A stretch of 64,000 nucleotides of DNA. Source: Acephala macrosclerotiorum (lineage: Eukaryota > Ascomycota > Leotiomycetes > Helotiales > Mollisiaceae). The stretch lies in assembly GCA_014904845.1 (NCBI GenBank), contig MU119365.1:1-64000 (forward strand), given 5' to 3'. Positions 58,484 to 64,000 of the stretch are shown here, piece by piece. Every line of letters starts with the position of its first letter. Position 1 is the first letter of the stretch. The notes beneath the pieces were generated by a model that saw only the letters and a list, made by a program, of their open reading frames with translations, had not been told where the DNA came from and did no database searches. A program made the position numbers and the translations under genes.

Positions 58484-61400
58484 TTACTCCATCTTCATAT
58501 ACTGCCCAAACTTTTCCTTCAATAACGCCAACCTCACCGGCTTAGCAAGATAATCATTCATTCCTGAAGCAAGACACTTCTCTCTATCTCCCTGCACCGC
58601 CGACGCCGTCAAAGCAATGACCAAAATACTCCTCACAGCATCCAACGGATCCTTCCGTAACATTTTCGTAGCTTCATATCCATCCAAGACAGGCATCTGA
58701 ACATCCATGAGAATCAGATGGTAAGGTCGTCCTTGTTTAGCCTTTTTACGGATTCCTTCTACGGCTTCCAAACCGTTGTTGTATGCGTCGACTTCTTGGA
58801 ACTTCAGCTTTTTCAAGAATTGTAAAGCGATCTTTTGGTTGATGATATTGTCCTCGGCGATGCAGATCCGCAGCTGAGAGAGCGGCATCTCTGAAAGCTC
58901 GGAGAAATTCATGGTCGTTGTCGTTGGTGTCTTGGCAGACACAGTGTGACGCCTAGTTGCTTCGACGGGAGTATCTCCAACTGTATCTTCGCCACCTGCC
59001 TTGCGTAGAGTAATGGAGAACGAGACGGTGGTGCCCACGTGTTCAGTACTGTCAAGTTTGATTGTGCCTCCCATGGATTCTACAAGTGATTTGCAAATAC
59101 TGAGTCCAAGGCCACTTCCACCATATTTGCGGGACGTACTTGGATCGGCCTGACTGAAAGGAATAAACAACCTATGAAGCTGTTGAGCTGAAATCCCAAT
59201 ACCGGTGTCTTGAACCCAAAAAGTCAGGCATGTCGCAGACTCGGTCTCCCATTCGGATTTGGCGCCAATGATAACGCTTCCTTTCTCCGTAAACTTCAAG
59301 CTGTTGCCGATGAGATTTCCCAGGATCTGATGGAGCCGAACGGGATCGCCATAGACCAATGATCGGGGAAGATCAATGTCCTGCACGATACTGACATCTT
59401 GGGACTTGCTCTTACTGACAGCTGGGATCGCACGAACAAGCTCACGGACCATTTCCTCGACATAGAAACTGGTCAGGTGCAGCTGCATTTGGTGTGCCTC
59501 AATCTTGGAAAAGTCCAAGATGTCATTGATGAGGCTTAGTAGGAGGCTTGCTGAAACTCGAATCGACTCCGCCATTTCAACTTGCTGTTCTTGTAATGGT
59601 CCGTCGAGAAGTAGGAGTTCCGAGTTGCCGATAACTCCGTTGAGAGGTGTGCGGAGTTCGTGCGAGATGTTGGCCAGGAATGTAGTCTTGGCCTTTGCAG
59701 CTTCTTCGGCTTCGGCCCTGGCGGTATTTGCGTTATTCTTTGCCTCAATTGCTTCTGAAAGGGCCTTTTTCTGGACTTCAACCATCGATTTATTGATAGC
59801 CGAAACCCGTTCCACCTCTTTCAGTGTTAGCGAATTGGAGTAGCTGATCCCGATTTGGTTTACAAGCAGCTGCAAGACTTGTAGGTTGCGATTCGTAAGG
59901 GAGTTTGGTGGTCCTTCCAGATATAAAACTCCCAGGAGTGGCTTGTCCGCATCGCCATGCGAGATCGGTATGGCTACGACTGATTTGCTACCGTCATCTC
60001 GAGCAGCCCATGTTGGGCTAACATTGCTGAATCGGGCGTCTTGAATCAAGTCTGGCACGAAAACTGTCTCCCGGAAACGAAAGCAATAGTTCACGACACT
60101 CTCTGGAATGCCAGACTTTCCAAGCGGAAGCGGGGGGTTATGAGCTTCTGCTCCTTCTTCAGGACGACCGCTTGCTGCAACACCCCAGCCAATCGATTCG
60201 TCTTCAATGGCTATTGCTGCCAACGATGCAACGCCTTTACAATTGTGGAGAATTATCTCGCACATTGTCTTGAGTAGTTGGTCCACTTGTAAAACACTTG
60301 AGATGACCAGAGAGCTCTCGAGTATGGATGTCAGATCCAACATATGGAGGGCTTCACCCGTATCAGCAAGCGCAGCGCTTTCTTGCCACATACTGATTCT
60401 GTAGTCTCTCTTGTTAATCATAGAATCTAGAACTGGTAGATCGTCATGTTCGAAGCCGGCAATGTCTGGTCGCATGATTCCCAGGTCTTCATAGGGTTCT
60501 GTTTGGATACCCACTTCCACATTTGAATGACTGGATCTGACTTCTTGAAAGAATGCATGGTGCTGCTGCTCAATGTGGCTTGCCACTCCCGTGGCGCCGA
60601 GTTGTCGGTACAAATGAATGGCTTCATCGAACGTCATCCTGGCCAATCTTCGGGACCCAATGCGGATAAGGTGACTACCTAAAAGGCTGTTGGCAAGCGC
60701 CTCTTCGAAGCCAAAGTTGTATTTCGAGGCGTGGTCTATGGCCTCTTCATAGAATCGGAGTGCAGCTATGTGATCATTTTCCATCTCCGCAATCTGAGCA
60801 GCGAGTATTTTTGACCAAGCCAGATAGTTTACTTCTGTCACTGCTTGCCACTGCTCTATTCGCTTCTTAAAGTATTTGATGAGCATAGCAAGACCTCCTA
60901 TCTCTTCCACGAGTCCCACCTCGAGAGACCGGCCACCGATGTCAGAGGAGAGCTGAGGAGATTGGCTACGATACGCCGGATCGAGTTGTTCCTCCACCCT
61001 GGACCATATCGAACCGGCGAGTGATAGGGCATGAAAGAACATGAGGAATCGAGTGTTGCGTGCGGACCATATGGCATTGATTTTCTTTAGGCATGAATTC
61101 CCCATCGCTACGGCGCTCGAAAAGTGGCCATACAAAAACAAAGGAGCGATTTCGATGCTCTCGTAGAGCATCAGAGGCCGATCCGAATTCTTGACTGTGC
61201 TCTTCAGCCAAGCTTTGTAGTTTGCAGAGTTGTGTTGTTCGTCACTCATGACACCAAGATCCGGGTCTTTTGTATGAGTCTTTCCCTGCAGGGCTCGACA
61301 AACCTGGCGAATAGAGATGAGCATTGTTCCTCCAGGCGTGTCCAGGTGCCAATTGGGAATGTCCTGGCAAGCATAAGTACAGAATGATCCCAGTTCTGAT

Positions 61401-64000
61401 AGATTCTCAGAAGCAAAGAACTTCAGGCTGCCGACAAGGCCAAAGTTGAGGATGGTAGCTATTCGGTCGCCTGCTTGTATGGCGAACTCAAGAGCACCTT
61501 CTAACTGTCCAATCAGGTCATGTAACGGACTTTGAAAATGACCCAGGAAAGCTGGGTAAATGGTACCTCCCCTACCAATTGTATACGGATCTTTCCAACG
61601 TTCCATCAATGCAAGGGCTATGTTCCCGCAGTCATCCGCGAAGTTGATCATATTGTGTCTCGAGACAGCTATTAGAGACAGCTGCAAAAATCCCATACCG
61701 GCTTGTGGAAAGCTGCCAGAGTCGAGATACGTGCTGATCATAATCAAGGTCATTTGATAAAAAGTCAGAGTGTCCGACCAGAACGCAGCACTTGTAGCTT
61801 CCACAAGGACAGCCCCGATGGCGGCGAGATTCGAGTCCTCTTCTGGTGAGGTTTTCTTGACCAGAGAGGCTGCATCCATAGACTGTATCTTTTGACAGAG
61901 GCGCTTGAACTCAGCATCGCATTTCGGAAACGATGTATTCTCATCAACTGGGACATTCAGAGCTAGAAGGCACTTCTTCAACGCTTCAAAAGCGCTTGTT
62001 GAATCTCCTTCCTGCGCAAATGATCGAGACTGAAGAATCCATGCAGGGGCTTTGTCGACCGCGGTCCGAGCATTGGCGGAAACCTCCTGTAACAGGCGTC
62101 GCGCCTCTTCGTATTGGCCACTGTAAAGGTAGCATTCAGCTGCCAATGTATGAACCGCCAGTGTCTCCTCATATGATGCGTCGTCTATATCATCATTCCA
62201 CATGTCATTCTGCAATAAAAGAATACAACTAGCGTATGCTCTGACGGACGCGGACCTGACGCCACTTTCACATGCAATACTTGCGTGATCAGATAGCAAC
62301 TTTCGATACGGTTGTCTATAAGGAACAGATGTCCGTATTATGGAGGTAGATTCGCAAACAGAATAGGCTGCGACATCGCAATAGTTTTCGTCAGCAGGAT
62401 AATAATGGAGGATGGTTTGCGCCAAGATGAAATGCATTATTTTTCTGTCTTCGATCCGGAGTGACGCAGCCGCTTCCGTATATCTATCATGAGCAAAGCG
62501 AAAGACGTCGTCGTCTGAAGTTGGTACAATTATATAAGCTTGTATGACGGCTTGAAGGCCTTTCACTGCATCTTGTTCCGAATGAAATAGCTTTAGAGGA
62601 GTGAAATCGCCATTCAAAAGTCGCTGAATCAGCTGAAAATCGAATGTTGAACCTAACATCGAAGCCCAAGCGAGGATTGATTTTGAAGCTGCGGGTAGTT
62701 CGACTATGAGGTTTGTGACAAGACCTTCGCGGAGAGCCTCGTCGAATTGCTCTTCCTTGAATTGCTCGAATAGGCGGTCGAGATCAAATAACCAACAACC
62801 GTTGCGGAAGTCATACCATATGCCTTTCTTGCGATAGCAAGCATTAAGCATCTCCTTGACATAAAAGGGGTTCCCCGCTGTCTTGGAACGGATAATGGTG
62901 CCCAGAGAGAGGACCTCAGATTTGGGACGACGCAGGGTGGCGGCGACGTATTCTACGGTCTGTTCCTCAGTGAGCGGCTTAAGAATAATTTGCGTGATCT
63001 CTATATCCTTAGGTTTATGATGTCCTGAGCCATGGTGAGCGTGATCCAATGGTCTGTCGAATTTAGGACGAGTACCTTCGTTGTAGGTAAGAGCTAACGC
63101 CCGCGTGATTGCATCGGAAAGCGCGTCTTTTGATTTGAAGGCGAGTATGATTACCATTTTGACTTTGGAAGAAATCATCTGCGAGACTAATTCTGCCGAA
63201 TCTTCGTCTGCGAGATGTACGTCATCAAGGCACAAACACACAAATCTGTAGTGGGCGAATATTCGTATGATGTCCATGAATGTGGTTGACAAGGAAATAG
63301 ATTGCGTAGATGAACCGGCACGCAGGAAATTATGTGTGCTTTGAGCACCTACCTTCCCGGGAAGGCTGCCGTGAGAACTTGTGCTCCCAGGTGATGAATC
63401 ACGTCGTTTGAATCCGGTCCCGAGGCTTCTATTGAAACCTTTCGGGGACTTGATAGCATGATTTGATGCTCGGGTTGCAACCTCGGGTTCAAGAAGGAAC
63501 TGCGGAAGCCCTAGCAGCTTGTGAAGAATGGACCATACGGGAGCAACACGTCTTTTGATGGCCTGATGGAAATCTGGATCTATGTCGCTTTCGGAGAAGA
63601 CCTGTTGAAATAAAGTTGATAGCACTTTGATAATAGCATCGAATGGCTTGCTGTCAGTCTTCGGGTCGAATCTTGCGCTGGCAAAGCAGCCTCGTTGCCG
63701 TGCTTCGACCTGCACTGACTGGATGAGGCGAGACTTGCCAAGGCCAGCAGCTCCCTCGATCGATATGACTGCACATCGGCCCCCTGTACGGTGTCGCAGA
63801 TTATTGCGATTGACAAACAAGCTTCCAGTGCCGTCCGAGCCTGATATCGATCCTTCGACCTCGCCATTCATGACCACCCCAAGACTTGGAGAGGGGAGTG
63901 TCGAGATGTTCCTCTGAGAATGCTTTGGCTCGAAATCTGGGTTGGGACTCAATCTGTCAATTGAGTCGTGTTGCGAGTGTGCTGGGGATCTCTGTTTAGC
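58484..64000 (-). CDS. Hybrid histidine kinase with AAA/STAND ATPase, GAF, HK and receiver domains (5' truncated by window)
   Basis: A single long exon open to the right edge; 1838 residues are visible. In order: an ATPase module with Walker A SIEGAAGLGKSRL (near 63750) and Walker B-like CLCLDDVHLADEDS; a long helical TPR-like region; a GAF-like domain (CVFRFRETVFVPDLIQDARF... region near 60.1 kb); a coiled linker; HisKA with phospho-acceptor His in ANISHELRTPLNG (59660-59662); HATPase with N-box HQILGNLIGNSLKF, G1 VQDTGIGIS, F-box FIPFSQAD and G2 GGSGLGLSI; and a receiver domain with phospho-acceptor Asp in LILMDVQMPVLDG (58703-58705) and the Lys of LAKP. All catalytic residues look intact. 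The layout fits fungal class X kinases (Mak2/3, Phk1/2-like), which usually begin with a Ser/Thr kinase-like domain; that would lie past the window. Such kinases feed the Ypd1-Skn7/Ssk1 phosphorelay in oxidative-stress signalling. Confidence 0.9.
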   Translation of the reverse strand, partial: AKQRSPAHSQHDSIDRLSPNPDFEPKHSQRNISTLPSPSLGVVMNGEVEGSISGSDGTGSLFVNRNNLRHRTGGRCAVISIEGAAGLGKSRLIQSVQVEARQRGCFASARFDPKTDSKPFDAIIKVLSTLFQQVFSESDIDPDFHQAIKRRVAPVWSILHKLLGLPQFLLEPEVATRASNHAIKSPKGFNRSLGTGFKRRDSSPGSTSSHGSLPGKVGAQSTHNFLRAGSSTQSISLSTTFMDIIRIFAHYRFVCLCLDDVHLADEDSAELVSQMISSKVKMVIILAFKSKDALSDAITRALALTYNEGTRPKFDRPLDHAHHGSGHHKPKDIEITQIILKPLTEEQTVEYVAATLRRPKSEVLSLGTIIRSKTAGNPFYVKEMLNACYRKKGIWYDFRNGCWLFDLDRLFEQFKEEQFDEALREGLVTNLIVELPAASKSILAWASMLGSTFDFQLIQRLLNGDFTPLKLFHSEQDAVKGLQAVIQAYIIVPTSDDDVFRFAHDRYTEAAASLRIEDRKIMHFILAQTILHYYPADENYCDVAAYSVCESTSIIRTSVPYRQPYRKLLSDHASIACESGVRSASVRAYASCILLLQNDMWNDDIDDASYEETLAVHTLAAECYLYSGQYEEARRLLQEVSANARTAVDKAPAWILQSRSFAQEGDSTSAFEALKKCLLALNVPVDENTSFPKCDAEFKRLCQKIQSMDAASLVKKTSPEEDSNLAAIGAVLVEATSAAFWSDTLTFYQMTLIMISTYLDSGSFPQAGMGFLQLSLIAVSRHNMINFADDCGNIALALMERWKDPYTIGRGGTIYPAFLGHFQSPLHDLIGQLEGALEFAIQAGDRIATILNFGLVGSLKFFASENLSELGSFCTYACQDIPNWHLDTPGGTMLISIRQVCRALQGKTHTKDPDLGVMSDEQHNSANYKAWLKSTVKNSDRPLMLYESIEIAPLFLYGHFSSAVAMGNSCLKKINAIWSARNTRFLMFFHALSLAGSIWSRVEEQLDPAYRSQSPQLSSDIGGRSLEVGLVEEIGGLAMLIKYFKKRIEQWQAVTEVNYLAWSKILAAQIAEMENDHIAALRFYEEAIDHASKYNFGFEEALANSLLGSHLIRIGSRRLARMTFDEAIHLYRQLGATGVASHIEQQHHAFFQEVRSSHSNVEVGIQTEPYEDLGIMRPDIAGFEHDDLPVLDSMINKRDYRISMWQESAALADTGEALHMLDLTSILESSLVISSVLQVDQLLKTMCEIILHNCKGVASLAAIAIEDESIGWGVAASGRPEEGAEAHNPPLPLGKSGIPESVVNYCFRFRETVFVPDLIQDARFSNVSPTWAARDDGSKSVVAIPISHGDADKPLLGVLYLEGPPNSLTNRNLQVLQLLVNQIGISYSNSLTLKEVERVSAINKSMVEVQKKALSEAIEAKNNANTARAEAEEAAKAKTTFLANISHELRTPLNGVIGNSELLLLDGPLQEQQVEMAESIRVSASLLLSLINDILDFSKIEAHQMQLHLTSFYVEEMVRELVRAIPAVSKSKSQDVSIVQDIDLPRSLVYGDPVRLHQILGNLIGNSLKFTEKGSVIIGAKSEWETESATCLTFWVQDTGIGISAQQLHRLFIPFSQADPSTSRKYGGSGLGLSICKSLVESMGGTIKLDSTEHVGTTVSFSITLRKAGGEDTVGDTPVEATRRHTVSAKTPTTTTMNFSELSEMPLSQLRICIAEDNIINQKIALQFLKKLKFQEVDAYNNGLEAVEGIRKKAKQGRPYHLILMDVQMPVLDGYEATKMLRKDPLDAVRSILVIALTASAVQGDREKCLASGMNDYLAKPVRLALLKEKFGQYMKME

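Overview
The window is fungal genomic DNA, most likely from a filamentous ascomycete (Pezizomycotina). The evidence is short GT-AG introns (about 43-150 nt) with CTAAC/CTGAC-type branch sites, several fungus-specific families (DUF6594, SesA, Nnf1, a class X-like hybrid histidine kinase), and long AT-rich blocks with the signature of repeat-induced point mutation (RIP). I did not identify a species; a Leotiomycetes-like genome with AT isochores would fit, but that is inference.

Layout. Positions 1-1.2 kb, 5.64-6.06 kb, 8.5-14.3 kb and 15.4-27.4 kb are extremely AT-rich and have no protein-coding capacity. They are built largely from decayed copies, in both orientations, of one repeat family. 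Its least mutated copy is at 14.3-15.35 kb and an intermediate copy is at 27.7-29.85 kb. Islands of normal composition at 1.3-5.6 and 6.1-8.5 kb hold a DUF6594 membrane-protein gene, a gene remnant cut by an LTR-like sequence, and a C2H2 zinc-finger pseudogene. From 30.1 kb to the right end the sequence is gene-bearing: an FAD monooxygenase; two pseudogenes close to the AT block whose stops look like C-to-T changes (a membrane protein, and a SesA-domain protein with three amyloid-motif-like repeats); a tRNA-Gln with a 52-nt insertion in its D-loop; a PH-domain protein; the kinetochore subunit Nnf1; a cytochrome b561-type membrane protein with a long basic tail; a DJ-1/PfpI protein convergent with a mitochondrial-type NAD(P)H oxidoreductase; several small unknown genes; a 170-bp MITE; a 931-residue secreted-type unknown protein; and a large hybrid histidine kinase that runs off the right edge.

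The genes do not form an obvious pathway or metabolic cluster. The unifying theme is a repeat-rich heterochromatic block on the left and a gene-bearing arm on the right. Several genes near the block carry RIP-type nonsense changes, which fits leakage of the mutator from repeats into neighbouring single-copy DNA. The most unusual items are the tRNA-Gln insertion with GT-AG ends and a branch-site-like motif, the three-repeat amyloid-like region in the SesA relic, and the AT-rich DNA in which surviving cytosines are mostly in CpG. Exon boundaries were worked out by hand from splice motifs and frame arithmetic, so all multi-exon models are predictions.
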